DNA of 64,000 nucleotides from Pirellulales bacterium (GTDB lineage Bacteria > Planctomycetota > Planctomycetia > Pirellulales > Lacipirellulaceae), in the NCBI GenBank assembly GCA_019636345.1, contig JAHBXQ010000003.1, forward strand, positions 558,001 through 622,000, in the 5' to 3' direction. The position numbers and the translations under genes were made by a program. The number at the start of each line of letters is the position of its first letter. Position 1 is the first letter of the stretch. Shown here one piece after another: positions 31,800 to 40,108 of the stretch. The notes under the pieces are model-generated. The model saw only the letters and a program-made list of their open reading frames with translations. It had not been told where the DNA came from and did not search any database.

Positions 31800-33302
31800 T
31801 CACTCGGCAATCACCAGCGGAGTCGACTCTGCGGAACTCCGGGGCCGAGCTCCGCGGCTAGCGGATCGTCCGGCGACCGTTTCGACGTCGCTGAGCAGAT
31901 GCTCGACGACCTCTTCGGCTGAGTAGCTCCCGTCGCCGGTCGCGATGAGCGGGGCGATCGCGTCGATCCCGTCGCCGCAGGTCACTAGCGGGAGCTCCGC
32001 GCTTCCGTCGCCGCGAAGTTGCGCCAGCCCCACGTTCGCCAACAGCGCGTTGCAGATGCACTTGCGACCCGCGGTCTCTCCGGGGGCGCCTCCTTTGCGG
32101 ACAAAGGCGTCGACGTCCTCGGCAGGGCAACGCCACCCGACGCCGCCGTCCTCGCGTCGGTAGGCGCGCCGCAGGTAGCCAAGGTCGCAGGTCAGTCGGC
32201 GTTGAGCGGCCAACTCGGCATCGGAAAGCGAACCTTCCAACTGCAGCACCTTGAACGGAAAGCCCGTGGGCGAGGCGAGCGGATCGGTCACCACGTCGGC
32301 GGCCCCGCGGCGGACCAACTCGATCGTCTGCCGTTTGAGTTCGTCCGTGAGCCCCGACTCGCGGCAGAACGCGAACAGGGTCCCCGCCTGAATTCCCGCG
32401 GCGCCCTCGTCGAGCGCCCGGGCGAGCCCTGCGGGGGTTCCCCAACTGCCTGCCAGCCAGAACGGGGCGCCGAGCGCGCGAAACGCCGCGAGGTCGGCGT
32501 TGTCGCGCTGGCCGTAAATCGGCTCGCCGCGGGCGTTAAGCTGCAGAGGGCCGCGCGGCGGGGCGTTGTGTCCGCCGGCCGTTGGGCCTTCGATGACGAA
32601 GCCGTCGACGCGCCCCGTCGACTTCTTGAGGAGCATCGACGCGAGCGTGGCCGAGGAGACGATCGCCAGGAATTCCGGCCGCGCAAGCGTCGGCGGTTGA
32701 GCTTCGAGAAACTCCGCCGGATCGAACGCCAGCGCGAACTCCTCTTCGGGCGTTTTGTCGGCGACGTCGAGCGCGAGCTCGGCCGCGTCGCCGCGGGCGA
32801 GCCGGTCGAGAATGCCGGGGATGGTGCGCGGAATGCCGGCGCCCATGAGCACGACGTCGACTCCGGCAAGCATCGCCCCGTACAGCGCGGGGATCGTCGG
32901 GGCTTGGACCTTTTCCAACAGATTGACGCCGACGGCGCCGCCGTGTCCTTCCTTAGCCAGCCAGACTTCGACGAAGTTGGCCGTGACGACCAGTTCCAGT
33001 TGATCGCGCTTCGGCGGGAAGCTTGCCATGGGGATGGCGCGGAACGGGACGTCGGCCGCTTTGCCGCCGGGGATGAAGTATCGCTCGAGCACGCGGCCGG
33101 CGATCGCAGGGGCGGGAAACGCGGCGAGCGCGCGGCGGAGATCGCCCGCGGGATCGCCGAGCTGCAATCGCCGCGCGAAGACGGCGTCGAGCGCCGTCCC
33201 CGACACGACCCCCAATTGGCCGGTGCGCGACACGGCCCGAGCGAGCCGCCACGACGACACGGCGACTCCCATCCCCCCTTGGATCACGAGCGGCGCCAAC
33301 AT
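31800..33302 (-). CDS. Nitronate-monooxygenase-like FMN TIM-barrel protein
   Basis: 500 residues. Starts MLAPLVIQGGMGVAVSSW, the classic N-terminus of nitronate monooxygenase / NAD(P)H-dependent flavin oxidoreductases, followed by SRTGQLGVVSGTALDA. Later GFVIEGPTAGGHNAPP carries the conserved His that acts as base, and AAGIQAGTLFAFCRESGL binds FMN phosphate. At 500 residues it is longer than typical NMOs (320-370); the C-terminal ~110 residues (from RRLTCDLGYLRR on) contain CICNALLANVGLA, shared with a long subgroup that also resembles the PfaD-type enoyl reductase. The exact substrate is unknown. Confidence 0.75.
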   Translation of the reverse strand: MLAPLVIQGGMGVAVSSWRLARAVSRTGQLGVVSGTALDAVFARRLQLGDPAGDLRRALAAFPAPAIAGRVLERYFIPGGKAADVPFRAIPMASFPPKRDQLELVVTANFVEVWLAKEGHGGAVGVNLLEKVQAPTIPALYGAMLAGVDVVLMGAGIPRTIPGILDRLARGDAAELALDVADKTPEEEFALAFDPAEFLEAQPPTLARPEFLAIVSSATLASMLLKKSTGRVDGFVIEGPTAGGHNAPPRGPLQLNARGEPIYGQRDNADLAAFRALGAPFWLAGSWGTPAGLARALDEGAAGIQAGTLFAFCRESGLTDELKRQTIELVRRGAADVVTDPLASPTGFPFKVLQLEGSLSDAELAAQRRLTCDLGYLRRAYRREDGGVGWRCPAEDVDAFVRKGGAPGETAGRKCICNALLANVGLAQLRGDGSAELPLVTCGDGIDAIAPLIATGDGSYSAEEVVEHLLSDVETVAGRSASRGARPRSSAESTPLVIAE

Positions 33303-33713
33303 GATCAGGACTTCCTTGAATCGAACGACGACGGACAGGCGACGACCTCAGGCCGTCGCCCGTGCAAGGACAAACCGACAGAGATACTCAATCCTAGCGC
33401 CGCGCGAGCCATCCAGGGAGTGAGCCTGTTCGCACTGGCAGTCGACCAAGATCGGGCGAATCCGCACACAGGCGACGCTGCTTGACCAAACTGCCAAAAA
33501 CGCCAAGGCATGAACCACGACGTCACGACGGACACGACTCGAGACAGGAATTCTTCGGACGTCGTGCTCATCGGGGTTCTGCGATTTCCCCCTTGGCGAT
33601 CTTGGCGTCCTTGGCGGCAGCATTTCTTTTGCAGGCACGCGGAATGCAGCACGTTGGCAAACTGCGCAACCGGTCTGCGCCCCGCCCCCATCGCTTTGTC
33701 CCGTGGTCTTGCC
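33303..33713. other. 410 bp intergenic region before the radical SAM gene
   Basis: Divergent region between the nitronate-monooxygenase-like gene and the radical SAM gene. I see no structured repeat or RNA. The frames here are short shadows; a promoter for each side is expected. Confidence 0.35.
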
Positions 33714-35108
33714 ATGCCGCGCCCGCGACTGTTGCTGGTCAACCCCGTCAATCAGCGCCGCACCGGGTTTGCGGCGTCGATCAGTTCGCGGTTTCCGCCG
33801 CTGAACCTGGGACTCTTGGCCTCCGCCGCGACGCCCCAATGGGACGTCGAGTTGATCGACGAGAACTTCGAGACCTATGCCCCGCGGGAGGCCGATCTCG
33901 CGGCGATCACGGCGTTCACCTCAAGCGTCAACCGGGGCTACGAAATCGCCGGCGAGTTGCGTTCGCGCGGCATTCCCGTGGTGATGGGAGGAATTCACGT
34001 CTCGATGCGTCCCGACGAGGCGCGGCAATTCGCCGACGCGGTCGTCGTGGGCGAGGCCGAAGCGGTCTTTCCGCAGGTGCTCGCCGACGCCCGTGCAGGC
34101 CGATTGCAGGGGCTGTACCAGGGGACGCCGATCCCGTTCTGCGACCGCCCGGCGGCGCGGCGCGATGTGTATCATCCTGGTTACATGTTCTCGTCGATTC
34201 AGACCTCGCGGGGGTGTCCGCTCGATTGCGACTTCTGCTCGGTCACCGTCTTCAACGGTCGCCGTTATCGCCGCCGCCCCAACGCCGAGGTGCTCGACGA
34301 ATTGGAAACGATTCCCCAGGAACTGCTTTTCATCGTCGACGACAATATCATCGGCTACGGGACTGCGGACCGCGAGCAGACGCTGGCGCTGTTCCGCGGG
34401 ATGGTCGAGCGAGGGATGAAGAAGAAGTGGTTCTGCCAAGCGTCGGTCAACGTCGCCGACGACCCCGAGGTGCTCGACTGGGCCGCCCGCGCCGGGTGCA
34501 AAATGATCTTCCTGGGGATCGAGGCCGAGGATCCCGACGCGCTGGGGGCGGTCAACAAACGGCTCAACGCGAAACGGGGAACCGACGCCTACGCATCGAT
34601 TTTTCAGCGGATCCATGCCGCGGGGATCGCCGTATTGGGGGCGTTCATCTTCGGCATCGACGGCGACACTCCCGAGAAGTTGTTGCGGCGGGCCGAGTAC
34701 ATCGTCCACAGCGAGGTCGACGTCGTGCAAATGACCGCGATGACCCCGCTCCCCGGGACCCGGCTATTCCATCAGTTCGAGCGCGAGGGACGCCTGCTCT
34801 ACACCGACTTTCCCCGCGACTGGGATCGGTACAATCTGACCGAGGTCGTGTTTCATCCCCGCAACATGTCGGCCGGCGAGTTCACGCACGCCATGCGCGA
34901 GTGTCTCGATCGGGTGTACGATCTCAAGGTGCTCAAAGCGAAGGCGAAGCACACTCTCGCCGCAACGGGGCAGTGGGACGCAGCCGAGTTCGCCTGGACG
35001 TCGAACCTCAGCTATCGCGAGATCGGATTGTCCAAGAGCACGTTTGCGCTCGTGGAGAACGGCGCGCCCGACGACGTCGGCAAGCTCACGCCCCAAGCTG
35101 CGACTTGA
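33714..35108 (+). CDS. B12-binding-domain radical SAM protein
   Basis: 464 residues. N-terminal cobalamin-binding-like Rossmann domain (MPRPRLLLVNPVNQRRTGFA, VVMGGIHVSMRPDEA), then a radical SAM core with Cys168, 172 and 175 (SRGCPLDCDFCSVT) and FLGIEAEDPDALGAVNK. This combination is typical of the methylthiotransferase/methyltransferase-like Class B radical SAM group, such as those acting on hopanoids, bacteriochlorophyll or lipid precursors; the reaction here is unknown. ATG 33714 starts directly at the domain. Its 3' end overlaps the convergent YceH gene by 23 bp. Confidence 0.85.
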   Translation: MPRPRLLLVNPVNQRRTGFAASISSRFPPLNLGLLASAATPQWDVELIDENFETYAPREADLAAITAFTSSVNRGYEIAGELRSRGIPVVMGGIHVSMRPDEARQFADAVVVGEAEAVFPQVLADARAGRLQGLYQGTPIPFCDRPAARRDVYHPGYMFSSIQTSRGCPLDCDFCSVTVFNGRRYRRRPNAEVLDELETIPQELLFIVDDNIIGYGTADREQTLALFRGMVERGMKKKWFCQASVNVADDPEVLDWAARAGCKMIFLGIEAEDPDALGAVNKRLNAKRGTDAYASIFQRIHAAGIAVLGAFIFGIDGDTPEKLLRRAEYIVHSEVDVVQMTAMTPLPGTRLFHQFEREGRLLYTDFPRDWDRYNLTEVVFHPRNMSAGEFTHAMRECLDRVYDLKVLKAKAKHTLAATGQWDAAEFAWTSNLSYREIGLSKSTFALVENGAPDDVGKLTPQAAT

Positions 35109-35916
35109 GATCGTCCAGTTCGCGCTGCAGGGCGCCGGTCGTCGTCTCGAGCTCGTCGCGCAACTCCGCTAGCTCCTGCCGCAGCGTCGCGATCTGCTCG
35201 GCGAGCGCGCCCGTCGCGTCGTTCGCGGGACTGGGCGCGGCCGAGCGCGACGGCGAGACGGACGGCGCGGGCGCCGACGGGGAAGGCGCGAAGACGCTTG
35301 GCGAGGGGGAAGGCGCCGACCGCAGCGTCGCGGTTCCCCTGCCGACCGCGCGATCCTCGAACCCGCCGTGTTCGCTGCGCAGCTTGGCCAGTTCCTGCGG
35401 CTGGTACAAATTGTGGGTGACGATGCACCCGCGACCCGGCGGGGTGAGATAGACGAGCAGCCCCTTGGCGTGCAGGCCGTCGACGATCGGCTGCAGGTCG
35501 TGCTGGCCCTGGATCGGCTCCATCCGTGCGGCGCGGGCCCGCAAGTCGCCGAGCGTTTGGGCCCCCCGCAGGAGCAACTCCCCCATCACCGCGATCTCGA
35601 CTTTGTCGACCCCCAGCCATTCGTACAGCAGGTGGCGATACTTCTCGGCCCGTCCGTCCCCCTGGACGATCGCCACGGCGCCCATGCGGGCGAGCGATTC
35701 GACCGCCTCGGAGACATGATCCTCCTCAAGCTCCATCTGCGGGAAGCGGTTGCTTTTTTGATTCGATCCGGTGCGGAGCGAGTTGAGCGTCAGCGGATAC
35801 GCGTCGGGGGTCGTCTTGGCCTTCTCGATGAGGACCCCGGCGACGCGGCGCTCGATCTTTTCCAGCGGCCGCCACTTGCGAGCGGCGGAGGAGTCGGCGA
35901 CGGGGGAGTCGGTCAT
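35086..35916 (-). CDS. YceH/DUF480 family protein
   Basis: 276 residues. The N-terminal ~170 residues (LEKIERRVAGVLIEKAKTTP, DAYPLTLNSLRTGSNQKSNR, VAIVQGDGRAEKYRHLLYEW) match the YceH/DUF480 family, a winged-helix type protein of unknown function. The C-terminal ~90 residues are a Ser/Pro-rich linker and a coiled coil (LAEQIATLRQELAELRDELE), which are extra relative to E. coli YceH. Overlaps the radical SAM 3' end on the other strand. Confidence 0.85.
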   Translation of the reverse strand: MTDSPVADSSAARKWRPLEKIERRVAGVLIEKAKTTPDAYPLTLNSLRTGSNQKSNRFPQMELEEDHVSEAVESLARMGAVAIVQGDGRAEKYRHLLYEWLGVDKVEIAVMGELLLRGAQTLGDLRARAARMEPIQGQHDLQPIVDGLHAKGLLVYLTPPGRGCIVTHNLYQPQELAKLRSEHGGFEDRAVGRGTATLRSAPSPSPSVFAPSPSAPAPSVSPSRSAAPSPANDATGALAEQIATLRQELAELRDELETTTGALQRELDDLKSQLGA

Positions 35917-36164
35917 GGGTGCGGTCTCGCGGCGTGATTCGCAGCCGTACCAGCGGCCGCGCGAGCAGGTTTCGGGCCCCTGAGTCTATCGCGAGGGCCC
36001 GACCCGTTACATCCCCGTTGCGCACCGCGGCCCCGCTGCGGCTAGAATCGACAGGGACGCCGCTGCGATCGAAATTGCCGCGAACTGGGACGTGGTCGCG
36101 ATGAGGATCGCCTCTCCTGACCCCTGACCTCCGACATCTTCCACGGGACAACTTCCCCCCCGCC

Positions 36165-36851
36165 ATGCCCATCGTGCTTACGATCGAAGACGACGCGGCG
36201 ATTCGACGGGGGATCGCCGACGCGCTCATCTACGCCGGCCACGAGGTCGTCGAGGCGGCCGACGGCGACGCCGGGTGTGCGGCTGCGGTGCGCCGGCAGG
36301 TCGACTTGGTGCTCTTGGACATGGTGCTCCCCGGGAAGACCGGGCTGGAGATCCTCCGCGAGATCCGCAACGCCCGGCCCACGTTGCCGGTGATCATCCT
36401 CAGCGCCCGGGGCGAGGAGCAGGACCGCGTCGCGGGGCTGCGACTCGGCGCGGACGATTACGTCGTGAAGCCGTTCAGCGTCAGCGAGCTCTTGGCGCGG
36501 GTCGACGCGGTGCTGCGCCGCTCGCCGAGCCGCCCCAGCGACGTCGCCGAGTGGCCGCTTCCCGCGGGACAAGTCGACTTCCAGCGGTGCGAGGCGGCGT
36601 TCGCCGACGGGTCGCGGGTCGAGCTCTCGCAGCGCGAGTTGGAACTGCTTCGCTACTTGGCCCGCCACGTCGGCCGCACCGTGCCGCGCGAGGAACTGCT
36701 GGAAAACGTCTGGCAGATCGACGCCCGCGGCGTCAGCACGCGCACGATCGACATGCACGTCGCCCGGCTGCGCGAAAAACTGCGCGACGACGCCCACGAG
36801 CCGCAGGTGCTGGTCACGGTCCGCGGGCGAGGATACATGCTGCGCAAGTGA
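36165..36851 (+). CDS. OmpR-family response regulator
   Basis: 228 residues. Receiver domain with acidic pocket (IEDD), the phosphorylated Asp at about residue 52 (LVLLDMVLPGKTG) and a conserved Lys (DDYVVKPFSV). The C-terminal winged helix ends in VTVRGRGYMLRK, typical of OmpR/PhoB proteins. Pairs with the histidine kinase at 36968 downstream. Target genes are unknown. Confidence 0.93.
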   Translation: MPIVLTIEDDAAIRRGIADALIYAGHEVVEAADGDAGCAAAVRRQVDLVLLDMVLPGKTGLEILREIRNARPTLPVIILSARGEEQDRVAGLRLGADDYVVKPFSVSELLARVDAVLRRSPSRPSDVAEWPLPAGQVDFQRCEAAFADGSRVELSQRELELLRYLARHVGRTVPREELLENVWQIDARGVSTRTIDMHVARLREKLRDDAHEPQVLVTVRGRGYMLRK

Positions 36852-36967
36852 CTGATGGTTGACGCCGGATTTGTGATGTTCGAGCGGCACTGACCGTGAC
36901 CGACGGTATTCCCCATTTCTGCGCACTGCTTGCGATCACCAAGCCCAATCGCAAATCACCCTCCCTC

Positions 36968-38965
36968 ATGCATCGCCCCTGGCAAATCTGGCTCGCACTG
37001 GCGATCGTCGCGACGCTTGGCGTCGCGGCGATGGCGCGGCTCACTCGCGAGGCGATCCGCGCGGACCTGGCACGGACCGAGGCGACCCGGCGCGAGGAGC
37101 TGGCCCAGCGAATCAGCCTCGCCCTGTGGCGGATGGACACCAAGCTCGCCCCGCTCGTGGCCGAGGAGATCGCCCGGCCGGCCGAGGCGTTTTCGTCGTT
37201 CACGGGGGGCTCGACGAGCGACGGCACACAGCCAAACGGCGTTGCGACCCCTTCGCCATTGCTCGCCGGATCGCAGGCTCAAGTGATGCTCAACTTCACC
37301 TGCAGTCCGGCGAGCGGCGCCTGGACTTCGCCGCAGGTCCCCGAGGACCAGTGGGGCGAGTTGGCGGCCTTCAACGGCCTCGCGCCGAACGAACAACACC
37401 GCAACAGAGAATTGCTGGCCGAGCTGTCGCAGCGCGTCGACCCACGGCTCCTGCTCGATGAGTTGCCGGTGCAGCAATTGCCGCAATCGCGACGGTCGAG
37501 TTCGTTGCGGTCGACGGAGCACGCGGGCTCGTCGGAATCAAGCCGCGAGGATGCAGGCGGCATCCCCTTTTACGGCAATTATTCGGCGCTCGAGGGGGCG
37601 GCGGAGATCAACGAATCCTCGCCATCGCGGCGGTCTGGGGTCGAAACGTCCTCAGCGTCCGGCGCCAAGGGGCAAGCGGCGCCGGTTCAGCAGCCGTCCA
37701 CGTTCAATCGCGCCGCGAACGATTTACAGCACCGGTCGAATCGTTACCAAGCGATCGCCCAGCAGGAATTCGTCAAGCAACGCGGCGGCGCGGAAACGCT
37801 GGAGCGAGCGGCCCGGATGCCTCAGATTGCGCTTCAGGGACGACTGCCGGTTGCGACCGTCGAGAGCGTCAGCCGGCCGCTGTGGATCGGCGGCGAACTG
37901 TTGCTCGCCCGCCGCGTCGAACGGAACGGCGAGGTGCTCGTGCAAGGGAGCTGGCTCGATTGGCCGGCGATTCGCGACGACTTGCTCGGCGAAGTGCGCG
38001 ACCTGCTCCCTTCGGCCCAACTCGTGCCGGCGACCAATCTGGCCGACGCCGACCCCTCGCGACTGCTGGCCGGACTGCCGGTGATGCTCGAACCGCGGGA
38101 GAAGATGCTGGTTCTCGAAATCTCGCCCGCGATGACGTGGGCCTTGTCGATCGGTTGGGGGGCGCTTGCGGTGGCGCTGGCCGCGGTGACGGTCTTGCTG
38201 GCCGGGGTGCTTGCGCTCTCCGAACGCCGAGCCGCGTTTGTCTCGGCCGTGACTCACGAGCTGCGCACCCCGCTGACTACGTTTCGGATGTACGCCGAGA
38301 TGCTCGCCGGCGACATGGTCCCCAGCGACCAGCGGCGACGCGAGTATCTGGCGACGCTCAAGACCGAGGCGGAGCGGCTGACGCGGCTCGTGGAGAACGT
38401 GCTCAGCTATGCCCGACTCGAACGGGGACGCGGACCGCGACGGACGGATCGTACGACGCTGGGCGAGCTTGTCGACCGCTTCGCCCCGCGGTTGCGCGAA
38501 CGGGCCGAGCAAGCGGGCATGGAACTGACGCTGGAGCTCGACGACGCGGCGGCCGAGACCAAGCTGCTGACCGACGCGGGCGTGTGCGAGCAGATCATTT
38601 TCAACCTTGTCGACAACGCCGCGAAGTACGCGGCCCGGGCGACTGATCGACGGATCCTGTTGCATGCGAAGGTCGCGGCCGATACGGCGATCCTCAGCGT
38701 CCGCGACTTCGGTCCGGGGTTCTCGCCGGCGGCGCTTGCCCGCGGGAGCCGGCCGTTCCGCAAGAGCGCCCAGGAGGCGGCCGAATCGGCCCCCGGCGTG
38801 GGGCTAGGGCTGTCGCTGTGCAAGCGGCTGGCCGGCGAGTTGGGGGGGCGATTGGAAGTCGCGTCCGACGCCGGGGGGACGACGGCGACGCTCGCATTAC
38901 CGCGAGAAAAGAAGTCCTTTCCCGGCAGTTGCGATCGTTTGGCGACGAGAGTCCGGCTAGAATGA
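36968..38965 (+). CDS. Membrane sensor histidine kinase
   Basis: 665 residues. Starts MHRPWQIWLALAIVATLGVA, a membrane helix, then a large periplasmic region of ~360 residues with a Ser-rich low-complexity stretch, a second membrane helix (~390-412), and the kinase core. The phosphorylated His (about residue 429) lies in SAVTHELRTPLTTFRMY. The ATP-binding domain shows NLVDNAAKYA, DFGPGF and GVGLGLSLCKRLAGELGG. It phosphorylates the upstream regulator. A GTG at 36896 could give 24 extra residues but has a poor site; ATG 36968 is preferred. Confidence 0.9.
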   Translation: MHRPWQIWLALAIVATLGVAAMARLTREAIRADLARTEATRREELAQRISLALWRMDTKLAPLVAEEIARPAEAFSSFTGGSTSDGTQPNGVATPSPLLAGSQAQVMLNFTCSPASGAWTSPQVPEDQWGELAAFNGLAPNEQHRNRELLAELSQRVDPRLLLDELPVQQLPQSRRSSSLRSTEHAGSSESSREDAGGIPFYGNYSALEGAAEINESSPSRRSGVETSSASGAKGQAAPVQQPSTFNRAANDLQHRSNRYQAIAQQEFVKQRGGAETLERAARMPQIALQGRLPVATVESVSRPLWIGGELLLARRVERNGEVLVQGSWLDWPAIRDDLLGEVRDLLPSAQLVPATNLADADPSRLLAGLPVMLEPREKMLVLEISPAMTWALSIGWGALAVALAAVTVLLAGVLALSERRAAFVSAVTHELRTPLTTFRMYAEMLAGDMVPSDQRRREYLATLKTEAERLTRLVENVLSYARLERGRGPRRTDRTTLGELVDRFAPRLRERAEQAGMELTLELDDAAAETKLLTDAGVCEQIIFNLVDNAAKYAARATDRRILLHAKVAADTAILSVRDFGPGFSPAALARGSRPFRKSAQEAAESAPGVGLGLSLCKRLAGELGGRLEVASDAGGTTATLALPREKKSFPGSCDRLATRVRLE

Positions 38966-39016
38966 GTGAGGTCCGATTCTTCGATCCGTCGATCCGTTCC
39001 CGCCCGCTCAACTGGC

Positions 39017-39594
39017 ATGTCAGCAATCCCCGACTCGAATTGGATAAGCCCCGAGAACTATCTCGACCGCGAGCGATCATCACGCGTGCGTCACGAGTAT
39101 TATCGCGGCGAGGCGTTCGCAATGGGGGCGCCTCGCGCGAACAGAATCTCATCTCGGTGAATACGACGGCGGGATTGCATCAGGCGCTCGCGGCCACCGC
39201 CTGCGAAGTCTACTCTGCCGACATGCGCGTGAAGGTTTCGGCAACCGGGCTCTACACTTACCCGGACGTGGTCGTCACCTGCGAGCAGCCGCGATTTGAG
39301 GACGACAAGCTCGACACGTTGGTGAATCCGCAGTTGATCGTCGAGGTGCTCTCCGAGTCTACCGAACAATACGATCGCGGTAAGAAATTCGAGCAGTACC
39401 GGCACATCGACTCGCTGCGGGAATACGTGCTGGTAGCACAGGATCGCCCGTACGTCGAGCGATATCTCAAAAATGCCGAAGGGCAATGGGTGTTATCCGA
39501 CGCGACAGGGCTGGACGCGATGATTGAATTGTCGTCCGTCGGCTGTGCTCTGGCGTTGCGAGAAGTGTATGCGAAGGTCCTGCTGACTGAGTGA
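39017..39594 (+). pseudogene. Uma2-family (DUF820) endonuclease-like protein, frameshifted
   Basis: A Uma2 gene broken by one base. Frame one gives MSAIPDSNWISPENYLDRER, then EYYRGEAFAM; from the GGGGG run near 39123 the homology continues in another frame: GGASREQNLISVNTTAG, then CEVYSADMRVKVSATGLYTY and PDVVVTCEQPRFEDD, IVEVLSESTEQYDRGKKFEQ. Adding one G to the run restores MGGASREQNLISV and a normal ~190-residue protein. The catalytic PD-(D/E)xK-like residues (Asp in YPDVVV, Glu-x-Ser-like VEVLS) are intact. Function of the family is unknown. It overlaps the following small gene by one base. Confidence 0.8.
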
Positions 39595-39938
39595 TGCGCA
39601 TGATGGTGACGTGCAATCCATGCCGAACCGTGAGGTTGTTCGGCATTTCAATATCCCTGCTTGACTTCATGGCAGCCAATTCCATTTTGGCGCTGATGAT
39701 CGCCCTCTCGCTGCCAGGATGGGTTGATCCTCGCGAAGGATTATTGCCAACTTGGCCGGGCGGTCCTGCAACGTCCTGCCCTGAAAATCAATCAGGCGCC
39801 ATGGGGGTGATGTTGACTGCCCATCGGTATGGGTGGACGGCATGTTTTGTCATCGCGATTGTCGTGGGATGCGGATTGGGAGTGGCCGAGTACGCCATGC
39901 TCAGATTTCTGCTCGGATCGCCCCCCAATTGCGAATGA
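39594..39938 (+). CDS. Small putative membrane protein
   Basis: 114 residues beginning MRMMVTCNPCRTVRLFGISI. Two hydrophobic stretches, LDFMAANSILALMIALSLPG and YGWTACFVIAIVVGCGLGVA, suggest two membrane helices. ATG 39594 overlaps the stop of the Uma2 frame, so it may be coexpressed with it. No family recognised and no clear ribosome-binding site, so it may be a chance frame. Confidence 0.35.
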   Translation: MRMMVTCNPCRTVRLFGISISLLDFMAANSILALMIALSLPGWVDPREGLLPTWPGGPATSCPENQSGAMGVMLTAHRYGWTACFVIAIVVGCGLGVAEYAMLRFLLGSPPNCE

Positions 39939-40108
39939 GACCCCAGCCGAATCGCCGGCAAGCCGTTCTCTCTGCAATTCCGCAGGCTTGCCGACTGCGG
40001 TATATTGCCGGGTTCTGGCGACTTTGCGGGGGCCGCTCGGGGACGAGCAGGCTCGCTAGCGCGAATCGCCCCTGACCTCCGACCTCTCCCCCTTTGCCCT
40101 CTGCGCCG

